The notes under the pieces were generated by a model. That model had not been told where the DNA came from, did not search any database, and worked only from the letters and a program-made list of their open reading frames with translations. A DNA stretch of 64,000 nt, taken from contig NC_065532.1 of assembly GCF_020184175.1 (NCBI RefSeq), forward strand, positions 47,016,287 to 47,080,286. The letters are read 5' to 3'. Of this stretch, positions 27,301-38,599 are shown piece after piece. Source of the DNA: Aphis gossypii. Lineage: Eukaryota > Arthropoda > Insecta > Hemiptera > Aphididae. The first letter of the stretch is position 1. Each line of letters begins with the position of its first letter. Position numbers and translations under genes: made by a program.

Positions 27301-30300
27301 ACTATATTCAATCTAATTTAATACCATCATCATATTCATGTTAGATCATAATTGTATACTACCATTTGAGTTTTGACAAAAATTCAAAATGAAATAGAAA
27401 AACCATACAAATCACCAAAAAATTCTAAATAGTGAGTACTACTGCAATTCTGTGTAAACTACGTGTAGCAATATTAAATCGCTGATCGAAATACCGACAG
27501 TCATTAAATATAATTTTCACCTATACAACACGCCGCACGACCATCATCCTGACTACGTCATGTTCTTGACACTGCAGCCGTCTATCATAATCTGCAGAGA
27601 TAAAGCGAACTTCACGGCCAACGGCCAACACGACTTTACCGCCAAGACTGACCAAAAAAAAAATAAAAACAAGTATTTAGTATAATCTTAGGCGTTTTCT
27701 GTGATCCCGTTTTTGTCTCTAATAAATATAATCAGATTTTTGTTTTAGCTCCATACACATAATAATCGTAATGCGTACCTACAATGTGTACATATATTAT
27801 AATAGGCGGTATATAGAACTCGTTTTTTTACATTTCACAAATTCCATTAAGATGTGATTTTGATTTGAACACTGTGCCTATAATAGTATCTTATAGAGTT
27901 TATTTGATTTCTTCATTAAAACTAGTGTTCTTTTTATCTGATCAAATAGAAATAAAATAAATTTAAAAAAGACTGTTTTTTTTTTTTTAATACAATACGT
28001 AATTATATTATTACATTGCGTTATAGTGCTCTATTTCTATCGTACGCGCAGCTTGTACCAATAATCACTTTAATACATCTGATCTGTCGGCAGTACACAT
28101 TGAACGAGCCTATTATTTGGTGTTTTATTGAAATATTATCAAATATGGACATCTGGGTGTGAGCATAATATATGTTTTGCCATAACTGTGTGCAGTGAAA
28201 ACAAAAACACGAGTTTCATAATTTTAATTAAAATCTACCATTTCAAAAACGAAAAAACTGATTGCCAGTGCCCGGTGAGTGAAATATTAGTGTAGGTATT
28301 TATTATTACGTTTTGACTTTGAAGTAACATTATTATATATCTGTGCAGCATTTAATTCTCTATAGGTACACCGAAAGCGCCTTGTTTCATAACGAGTTAT
28401 TTATTACTTCTTTGGTCCAAATAATTATTTACCGGTTCGTTTTTATTTTTATCAAACTAGACGATCTCGTACGTCCCGTATTACGCTCGACACATGTATA
28501 ATATATTATTATAGTTCTTATTTTTTAATCATTTATTTGTTTTAATCAAATTCAAATTTAGAACTAAGCTACAACCACCAATCACCGTATACGACTGTGT
28601 CCGAGTAAGTTAATTTTGAAACCGACTTTAATACCGTTTTATTATTATACATGGTTTTCGACGTTTATCGCAGTAATGAACAAAAAATATAATCCAAGGC
28701 CACATCATCGATACGGATCTAATGATCTATAAAAGCGACTATACGTGCACGATATACAATTGTTGCGTAAGGTCTCATCATGCAGTTACAATGGCTATTG
28801 GCTACCAATAACGGGTCCCGATAAAACGTGCTATTCTAACATTTATGACCATAAGTCGTCGGAAAACAATTGATTGTAACTATGAAATGGATTAAAAAAT
28901 AATAACAATATTTAGATAACATCTATAGTATTGCATCTACTATTGTTATCTAGTATTGTTATTGACACCGATATTAGGTAAAAAAAAATGTTCATTATTT
29001 GAAGCTAATTATTGAGAGCTTATACTTATTTGGTTCATCGATTACATCTGTAATCTGCATAAACCTTGATATAATTCGAACCGAAAGAATCGAAACGTAC
29101 AATTGGGCTTTTTGAAATACTTATGTCATCATCTGCGCGTAGCTGAGCAGTGAAATTCAATTTCAAGGTTGTTATATTATATGTTTTTAAAATTGCCAAA
29201 ATTTTCTAGATAATTGATTGTTTCGACGGTAGACACAGGCTAACACGAATACTATCAGTGGATCATATTAGGTGTAAATGTGGAAATAAGGTATAAATAA
29301 TAATATAAATTAAATAAAAATTAATATGTGTACTTTAAAATATAATTTATTTACTGTTCCAAAAATAGATCAAAAACTAGTTTATATATGAACTACTTTT
29401 TAAATTATTTGTGTACACGTGAAATAATAACACATAATATACTAATATGTAGTAAGGTTTTTCAACATATATTATACAAGCGTTGTTTGTAAAACAAAAT
29501 TTTCATAATAAACACATATATCATATGTGTGTGTTCGTGATACACGTATCTAAAGCATTTTCGTTTTACATATTACACACATATCTAGTAGGTACTTGCA
29601 GTATTATTTAACTATTTACTAACCGGTAAACATTGTGAGATTAGCGATGAAAATTCACGATTTTACAAAAACTTGTTCACTTTTATAGACCTAATACCGT
29701 GTACTTGACAGTATAAGAGCAGAATGCATAATTATTATTTATGCATATAGTCATATAGAGTCATAGAGATGACTTTAATATTATATAACAGTACAAGTAT
29801 TACACGTATGTCGCAATAGTTTAACGAAAAACAGACATTAAACGCGATTCTCGTAAACGTATTAACAACAAAATCACAAGTCCTCTATAGACATGGTTTT
29901 TTTTCGAATTTCTTATTTCAAACTTTATAATAAAAATTAAATACTTAAGTCAGTATTTTTAAGCTATTTTCAGAGAACTCTACAGTGTGAACGAAATGTC
30001 TATATGTACCAAATACATGCAAGCAATTCAGCTGCAAGCAATGGTTAACTTCGTATTTTCCTTTAATAATTAATTTATTAAAATTCTGATGTTTGGAGTT
30101 TTGAAGTATGTACCTACCTAAGTATATTTTAATGAACCTATTTTCTAATATTTAAGAGATTTTTCCATTCTATTTATGAAGTGTCTTGTGACGATGCTGA
30201 CTTATTTTTTTCAAATGAAAGCCTTCATGAACCGTAAACATTTTTTAAATAGATGTTTTTTTTTAAAACTTTGATGTAGGTAGATACCCAAATTGAAATT

Positions 30301-31572
30301 TTAAACGAGTAGTTTTTTGAGTTAATATTTCATCTATTTAATTATTGTATAAACCCATTTTAAAAGACTATTATTATTCTTGGTATTATAAAATATATTT
30401 TTTTCATAATACGACTACTACTCGTTTGATCGTTTAAATGTTAAATTCATTTTTTAACTTTCAATAAAAAGTACGAATTAAATTTGAAGAAATTGCTACA
30501 TATCGTATCGGGATACGCTACTCGAATGGTGTAGGAAGTAAAGGAAAGTTAGGGCCCGGATTTTTATGCATTTGCATGTGTTTTTTTTAATAGTCCAAAA
30601 AATTGCTATAATAGGTAAGCTACAAGCTTTAATTAAATTCAGTAGATCCGAAATATAAAGTTTTATTTTGCATATTTTGTCATTCTTCGACATGTACCAA
30701 ATATTTCTGTAGGTATTTTATCTTTTTTTTATTGCATATGTACGATTTTTAAATGCACATAGGTATACGGTTTTTAATATATAATATGCAATATTTTGCT
30801 TATTTTAATTAAATTAACCTAAATATTTAAGTTATATTTTTAGCCCGTTTAATTTGATAAAGCCGTTTTCTTAAGTCCGTTATCTTATCTGAGACCTACC
30901 GGGATAAGTATAGTATAATATGTAGTAATGTCGTGTTATTGAGTACGTTTTCGCGAACCATAAATAAAATACTTTTTTTTAATCGAATTTTTTTTGCATA
31001 TTTTTTATTTTATAGGGCATATTCCAATAAATGCATGTTTTTTAGTGCGTATTTCTGAGGCTTCTAGAGCGTATAAATCCGGTCCCTAAATTAATAATAT
31101 TACATTCGAGACAAAGTACCCATATGACATATTATTATTTTCCATGCCGATAACCGATGAGTGCATAATATCGAGTATAATATACACGCATAAATGCATA
31201 ATCCTATGCATTTATATACGCAATAATATTATACGAGTACGTATTACGTATGATGATTCTTTCGTATTTATTATATAGTCTAGTGAGCCACGCGTGATTC
31301 CCACGTCCGGTATACAATACACGCATCGCAAAAGCTCGACATCGGCTGGCGGGAAATTCACACGGACGTATTCTTAGGTATGTGTGTAGTTTAACGTTTA
31401 TATAGGTATAAGATACAATAAAGAAGTTAATAACATTATATTATTATCGTATATGCCCATATGTATTAAGTGACGTGAATTCGAGTTCCTCGAGACCGGA
31501 CGATCGCGACGTAACGGAAAGACACATCCGGTCGGAAACACACACTCGCGCATTTCCTATAACACCACATTA
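24301..31572. other. Intergenic sequence, no supported gene
   Basis: Mostly AT-rich spacer. It contains the LINE remnant at 26164-26268 and an imperfect hairpin at about 28908-28960 (ATTTAGATAAC and GTTATCTAGTATTG). A slightly CpG-richer stretch lies at about 27510-27660, and another at 31250-31560. Short open frames at 25032-25286, 26423-26665 and 26672-26857 have no recognisable features and no splice partners. Confidence 0.55.
26164..26268 (+). mobile_element. Non-LTR retrotransposon (Jockey-like) C-terminal remnant
   Basis: The frame from 26164 contains CLTCGDLLTIKHLFVHC, followed by RKPFGNQK and a stop at 26266-26268. Past the stop the same frame continues PIGISDNLF. The CX2C...HX4C pattern with 'LTxxHxxxxC' is the zinc-binding tail found after the reverse transcriptase/RNase H region of Jockey-like LINE ORF2 proteins. 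Only this terminal piece is recognisable, so the copy is a dead fragment. Its limits beyond the recognisable frame are not determined. Confidence 0.6.
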
Positions 31573-32180
31573 TACGGCCAAGTGATTCATCAAACATTCT
31601 CACCCCCTTTTTCTTGTTCGATAACACAGTTATTTTATAATCTGATTATTGGAATTTTACTTAAAGACCGCATTTACAAATTTCTTTGCAATACGACTTG
31701 AGAAGTACCTATCCTATGGAAATGCAGACTTTTGTTTTTCAACTAACAACCTTTCTTTCATATACCTAGTTGGTGAAATATTTGATGGGTTAATTTTCTG
31801 AAAATGTTGAGTTGTCAAAGTCGAAATTTGCACTAGGTAGGTATAGTGTATTTCAAAGAGTAATTCATAATTTTTTTTAACAACTATAAACTGGTTTGCA
31901 TTTTTAATTAACTATAGGTACATCAAAACGTTTAAAAATAATATCCACCAAATAATTTGCAGTAAAAACAAAACAAGTATTCTATAGCTCACTCGAAAAC
32001 ACGAGTACCCATCACCACAGAACGCTAAGTTGAGTATAATATAGTGCTTTTAAAAAATCTCATGAATTTTAAAACGCGGTCTTTGATTATAGGTGTTTTC
32101 CAAAAATCAAAATTCGAATATACGTCGATAATTGAACGGAAAAAAAACGAAGGTGAGCACGCTTAGTCGCGAATCTCCCA
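31573..32180. mobile_element. Non-autonomous DNA element with terminal inverted repeats
   Basis: The left end reads AAGTGATTCATCAAACATTC then TCACCCCC. The right end (about 32149-32180) in reverse complement reads GGGAGATTCGCGACTAAGCG then TGCTCACC. The two match in the frame xxGATTCxxCxAxxCxTxCTCACC, as does the left end at 21593. The interior (about 0.55 kb) has no protein frame. It is therefore a MITE-like element of a family with at least one more fragment in the window. No clear target-site duplication was found. Confidence 0.6.
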
Positions 32181-33860
32181 TAGTATATTTAAATTTAACG
32201 CCAGCGGCGGCGGCAACGGTAGGCAAAACGTTTCACAAAAATGAAACACTTATATTATATGCTAAAGATATACTCACTGCGTAAATCGTAATGATAATAT
32301 CTTGTACGAGTTATTATGTTACCCTGTCGACCGCGTATTATATATCATACATAATATTTTGTATTATGTACACGCGCGTGTGTTACATTATCATTATAAT
32401 TGCGACCGTTTCAATACACGTCGAACGCATAGGTATATAATATAGTAATTATAATTGACAAGTGCGTACAATATATTATACCGCGGTGTCCGGTATGTGT
32501 GCACACGCGTTCTTATATACCGCGTTTATGTTTACACTTAACACCACGTGAGCTCGCAATGATTTATGACCGACTCGCATACCCGTTTTAACTACATACA
32601 TTATAGGTATTTATAATTTTAATTGACCGCGGTCGGACGTACGGAACGGACGTTCGGAGCGGCACCTGCGCACGTGTCCCCGAGGCTTAATGAAATCGTC
32701 AAAAAAGAGGAAGTCGTCCGCTAGGCCCGTTATGAAATCGTGTAAAGTATATTATAGAAATAAAAAATATCTAATACACATTGTATGGTATATATATATA
32801 TATATATTACACGTAGTGTCGCTGTACAAACGATTCGTCTGTATTACGACGTTCTGGACTCGTATAGAGATTGGGAGAAAAGGAAATAAAGTACATATAA
32901 TACGTGTTTTTTTTATATAAAACAATTAATATTTATTAAAAAAAAATATTCATAATTATTTACTATACACATAAAACGTGTGTTTTACATTATAAATACG
33001 CTACAATATTATGCACTATAAATATATAAAAAGAATACATATATATTATAATATTAACATTAAATAAACACGAAAAAGATCAAATAAAATATTGCACTTC
33101 GTTACAAAGACTATAGTAATGTCCTAAATCTAAAATACACAAAATAATATAATTAAAAAATATTTGGTTGCACTAAGGTGTATAATATTATGATTATACC
33201 TAATATATGCGCAGTGTTTCGTCCGACGAACGCGTTATTATAATTTATATAATAATATTATATTGTGGTTTGTTGGCAGGCGGCGGTATTTTTGATTCGA
33301 AAAATTATTGTGATGTACAGTAAAAAATCAAACAGTTCGTATGGGTCGAAACGTAGAAAAGTGAAGCAACGACGAGAATTATTACACGCATAACTCGAAT
33401 ATTACGTAGAAAGCAAATATTACAAGTACCTACAACAGCGCGTACGTGTTATTTTACTGAATCATATTATATATACATATACAAACATGTGGTTTTTTTT
33501 CTGAAAACTGGACTTTCACGATATATATGTAGGTACAGTGTAATAATAGTACATCGTGACACGCGTATAATTTCGTCTGTTGAAATGATGAATTACGCGA
33601 TTTCGCATATATATATAACGAGTAAGGCGGATCGGAAAAGGACTCGTCCTGCTCCCGAAATAAAATCTCGTCCTTACGATCGGGTCGGGAAACGATGGCG
33701 GGGAGTACCGTACACACAATGACTATACATAATAAAATATAATAATTATACACACGATTAATACGAGCAAATAAGTCTAAAAAAAAAAAAATCTCTTTTT
33801 GGCAGGAAGACGGGAGAGGCGATAATAATTACATTACAATAATCGTCGTCGCGACTGCGA
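32181..33860. other. Intergenic sequence and probable 3'UTR of the cuticular gene
   Basis: The stretch 32185-32700 is CpG-rich with alternating ACGCGCGTG runs and might be regulatory. From 33860 down to about 32930 is likely the 3' untranslated region of the minus-strand cuticular gene. The first AATAAA on that strand is at 32937-32932. A (TA)n run is at about 32790-32808. Overlapping frames at 33454-33753 on both strands look like chance. Confidence 0.45.
32932..32937 (-). terminator. Candidate poly(A) signal of the cuticular gene
   Basis: This is AATAAA on the minus strand, about 0.92 kb beyond the cuticular stop codon. I saw no earlier canonical AATAAA downstream of the stop on this strand. 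A variant signal nearer the stop is possible. Confidence 0.35.
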
Positions 33861-35921
33861 TTACGCGTAATAGTTGTAGTCGGCGTACAGAGGTTGGCCC
33901 GCGGCGTTGTTGTTGCCGTCCGCCGGTTCGTATTTGAGCAGAGTGATCGGCGTGGGCGACGGCGCGGCAGGTCGGTCCGACGTGGAGTCGGCGGCCGACG
34001 CGGTCGCGTTGTCGGCCGGGAACAGGACGGGGCCCGACTTGGCGGGGTCTGGCGACGGCGTCGCGGACGGCGCCAGCGATTCCGCGTCGGAGGGCGTCGA
34101 CGCCGACGTGTAGTAATAGTACTCAGGAGCGGCCGCTTCGGCTTCGGCCCTGCCTTGGACGTCGTCGCCGTAGTCGGCCGGCGAAGCGGCGGCGGCGTAA
34201 TACTGAGGAGCGACGGCGGCGGCGGAGGCGGAGGCGGGAGAGGCGTAATACTTAGGAGCGGCTACGGAGGCGGAGGAGGCGGCCGATGCGTAGTATTTGG
34301 GAGTGGCCGTGGCCGCGGCCGAGTCCTGCAGCGGTCGGTTGGGGTACGCCATGTAGTTGACGGCGGCCGCGGTGGCCGTCGGCGAAGACTTGCCGTAGAA
34401 GCCGCGGTACAGGAACGGCGGCGGATACTTGGACGGCGGCGCCAGCTGTTTGTACGCCACGAACGACGGCTTGTGCTGTTGCTGTTGCTGCGGTTGCTGC
34501 AGGTACGCCTCCGCCACGGTCGCGGGTTGCTTGCTGTAAGCGGTCTGCTGTAGCAACACCGACGGCTGTCGTTGCTTCTGCTGCGACTGGTGTTTGGCCG
34601 GGTGGACGCTGTGGCCGCTCTTGGACACGACCGCGTTGAACCCGTTGTGGCTGTCGGCCGTGTAGTCGACCGTCCGTATGGAACCGTCCGGCTCCATCAG
34701 GCTGTACGAACCCTTGACCACGTCGCCCTCCCGGTGCTCCCATTGGCTCTTCAGGTCGCCCGTGTGCAAGTCCTTGACGCCGTAGTTGAAATGGTAGTTG
34801 GGCTCGCTCTGTGAACACGAAAAAAAAAAGCGATTTTCAAGGGGTTGTGCAGTGAAAGACTCGCAGATCGATAATGTTTGGAAATTTAAATAATATTATA
34901 TTATGAACCGTCCGAACGACGAGATTTACCGCGGTAAACCTCCGCTCGCGTACTTTTTATATACATAAAAAAAAAACAAAGTGCGTAAGTCATTCGTTTG
35001 TGCAACAATACGCGAGGGCGATAACGTTAATATTTCAAGTGCGTATGATATTATATTATATTATACGACTCGGCGAGACGTTTTAAAACCACCGCCGCCC
35101 GCGCACGTTTCGTGTTATAAACTAATTGGGTATAATTTTGATCGAGCGGCATTTGTTTTTCATCTGTTTCGAAACTCGCGATCGGCCGAAGGACGTTGTG
35201 ACGGCGCGTACGTGACGAAACAAAAAAAAAACGGACACGAAGTCCGGACCCGACGAGTGTCCTGCTGGTCCAATCGCGACGATTTTATGTCGAGTCCTAA
35301 ACGCACTTGTGCTGCAGATGCGAATATACGACACGCGAGAAACACATAGTTAGGACCGCTTAACACCACTGGCAGACCTCGTAAACTCTCGAGACGAGTT
35401 CACGGCCCGTCTATATGAGAACGATTATTGTGCTCGACCCGACTCTGAAAATTTCACGGTTGCGAGATCGTGGTCGCGGTAAATATGATACCGCGATGAT
35501 TACAACTCTTGAGATCTGTGCTATATATAAAAAAAACGTCAGTCCCGGAGCGTGCAGGTATACACTGGAGGTAAGTGCTCACCGCTCGGTCGGGTCTCCG
35601 TGCACAATATAATGTCGCGTATACGTACGATTCGCGTGCTTATTCGAAATTAGTAAAGTCGCAATGATCGCAAACTCAATCGGCGACGGCGGTGCGGTAC
35701 ACAAAAACAATGGGGCGCGACCATCGTCGCCGCTGCCTCGTCGAGACAAAAAAAAAATAATAATAATAATATACTTAAACTCGCGTGTGAGTGTGTATCA
35801 CGATAATAAAATAACTACTTACGTAATATTCGTTCGGATCGTGAACGGAATGACCCGATCGCGCGGCTACGGCGGCCGACAACAGCAACAACGCCGGCAG
35901 ACACGGTACGATGACCAGCAT
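33861..35921 (-). CDS. RR-2 cuticular protein (chitin-binding)
   Basis: The gene has two exons: 35921-35823 and 34808-33861, predicted 348 aa. Exon 1 encodes a signal peptide (MLVIVPCLPALLLLSAAVAA) and a short linker, and ends at a GTAAGT donor. The phase-0 intron (34809-35822, 1,014 bp) ends in TTCACAG. Residues about 38-98 are a complete Rebers-Riddiford RR-2 domain: YHFNYGVKD, TGDLKSQWEHREGDVV, GSYSLMEPDGSIRTVDYTAD and GFNAVV. This form binds chitin and is typical of hard cuticle. The tail is Gln-rich (about 105-150), then Ala/Ser/Pro-rich with recurring APKYYA/APQYYA motifs, and ends in NYYA. The protein should be secreted into the procuticle. I chose the ATG directly before the hydrophobic segment, since upstream in-frame starts are not ATG. 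The coding exon is very GC-rich compared with its flanks, which creates long spurious frames on the other strand. No neighbouring cuticle genes are visible. Confidence 0.96.
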
Positions 35922-38574
35922 GATGACTATGTGGCGGGTGCGGGTGACTGACGAGGACGGCGTACGTAGTATTAGAGATGTTGAGACGGCGACGGCGGAG
36001 AGACGGCCTGCGAAAAACACACACGCGGACGACTTCCGTTTTAGACAGATAATATATTAACAAAATACGTATTGTGTAATAATAGGTATTATAATATCGT
36101 TTAATTATTTTTTATTATATCATTATCGCTTTACCCGCAACGCATAAATAATATTCATAAACGTATTATGTAAATAATGTGCAATTTATACACCTACTAT
36201 GTATATATATATAGTACGACTCACGAGTATAGGTACAATAATAATATATTAGTCATTTACGGTCTGTTTGTTCGCGGACAGCTGACCGCCGCGGTGCCGC
36301 CGATAAGTTCGCGATTAAATAGGTATACGCGTACTGCATTAATATATTATACATTACACACACGCGTATAACACTACCATAGTAGTAGTAAATCCGTATA
36401 TATATATATATGTACAATTATACACAATATATTATAACACGCCACTACATAATATAAGCGCAGAGTGCACGACGGAATATCGCGACCGTTTTATTTTGTC
36501 GCGAGTATATAAGTGGACGTCTCCGATCTTAAAAATATGCGTAACACGTTATATACCTATACAGCAAATTTGACTTCAACAGTTCTCGTTCAGCTTCGTT
36601 AGTTTTAATATTATAGCGCTAATTTTCCTGTTATTATTAAGCTCGAGGGTGACGAAAGTTTTTGCGGTTAATCGTGTATAAGAGTTTTTCGAAATTTTAA
36701 TTTTGAAACGTGTTAGGTATAAGCGTTTCATATAAATCGTATAATACGTCGCGCTCATGACATGATTCGTAATTAAATTCGAATCGACAAAAAAAAACTA
36801 GCAAAAAACCAGACATTTGTCGTCACCTAAAGTTTAATAATAATAAGTAAATGCGCGCGTCTTCTCCAATGTTAAAACTAACGAAGCTAAAAACTAAAAC
36901 TACTGAACGATGATTTGTTATGTAACGCGCGCTCGTTAGACAGAAACGGGACGCGTAGGTGTGTATTGCAGGCGAGACCATCTTTTTTTACAAAATATTA
37001 TAGTGAATCGAATAGAGCTCTTTTATCAAGCTATTATAAGACGTTAAAAGCATTATAGATATTTTGATTTTTAAGCGAATTGTGAGTATAGAAAATATAA
37101 ATATTTAAAAATGCTTCAAAATTTAAATATTGCGAAAAACCAACGTGCAAACACTCGACCTTCGGGCAATCAGGCTTAATAATAGGTCAATTCACTATAT
37201 TATTAAATAACTAACAACACGAAATCAAAACTATTGAAATAACTAACACTATTTTTTTTTTTTTTTTGATATAGCTCGTAAGGGAGACGACACATTTTTG
37301 GATAAGATTTTGATAAACGCAAAACAAAAACAAACGTTTGTCAAACACGTCCATCGCGTAAGTACGATATATTATGCACCGTGTGCACGGCCGCGGTGGA
37401 AATGGCGAGCGCGTTATAATAATACTCGTCACGGTCGCGTTAGTAGTACAGGCACGTCCCTATCGGATAAGTTTATTGTAATATATTATATTATTATAAT
37501 ATTATGTACTCTCGGTGTATGCGTTTTTAACTATCGGAGTTTGTCACGCCGACGTGTCGTCGTCGATCCGAGACGATTTTTTTTTTTTAATCGTTCCATA
37601 TATATACCGACTGTCCGACTATGAGAAATACACCAGAGCGCTGCAGCCGTCGTCGGTTTTTACTGCCAATAATTATTATGCACAAGAGATGTTGGTCACA
37701 CGAATAAAAAATTAAGAACCAGCGTTTTATGGTTTGAACTTCGTAACGGATCGAACGATATCATTTTTACGATTCGTATATTATTCTAAAATAGAATGTA
37801 CAAAGGCGACCATTGACTAGTAAAAAAAATTCTTATTTTTTATATCACCCGACAAATAAGTTAATTTTCTAATCGACTCGATAACTCGATAACCATTATA
37901 AAGTCAATATATCCAACAACTTGGCTGTTTAAAATTAATTCAACTTAAATAGGTATATACATATTGTACATATTTAAATATTATAAATTGTATTTTAACT
38001 ATACGCGGACCTTTATACGCTTACTGTTAATAAAAATGTTTCAATTATATATATCTCATTTGTTTCGTGTATCGATTTTCAAAGAAATATATAGTACCGA
38101 CATCTATAATTTGTACCAGTATTACGTTATACAAAGCATCACATAGTATAGTAGACATAAGCAAGTGCAGTACAATTTCTACCTGACCTCGGTTTTATTA
38201 TTTTTTTTTCAATTAAAATCGATCGATTATTAAACTATACTTCTCAAAGAAAATGTAATATCAAACAAAATTGAAAGTACGATCCGTAAGAATTATTGTA
38301 AATACGCGTAAACGGTTTCATTTTACGTAAATAGTAGAATGTTATGTAAATCAGAAACTGTCATAAACACGAAATGTTCACTAGAATTTGACATCTCTCC
38401 GATGATAAATAAGTTTATAATGACTATCCAACGTGAATAAATGATCTTTTATCGTGTTTACCGTTACAAATCGATACGTTTCTAGCGGGAGGAAAATAAT
38501 ATATAATGACATATATAAACTGCCGCACATGATGGATGGATCGAGCATAATTATTATGTCCGTTGTATAGGTAT

Positions 38575-38599
38575 ATATTATTATTATTATTATTATTAT
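38575..38599. repeat. (TTA)n microsatellite
   Basis: An uninterrupted run of TTA/ATT trinucleotides, of the same kind as the arrays that border the 321-bp duplication. Confidence 0.95.

Noticed and set aside
29076..29086. CGGTTCGAAT on the minus strand, like a tRNA B box
   Set aside because: No matching A box, anticodon stem or acceptor stem could be drawn around it.
33894..34553. 219-codon Arg/Gly-rich frame on the plus strand
   Set aside because: It is antisense to the GC-rich cuticular exon. Its composition is what reversed alanine and tyrosine codons give, and it has no domain.
34252..34818. 188-codon minus frame over the cuticular gene
   Set aside because: It is a shifted frame of the same exon. 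The correct frame has the full RR-2 domain and joins exon 1 in phase.
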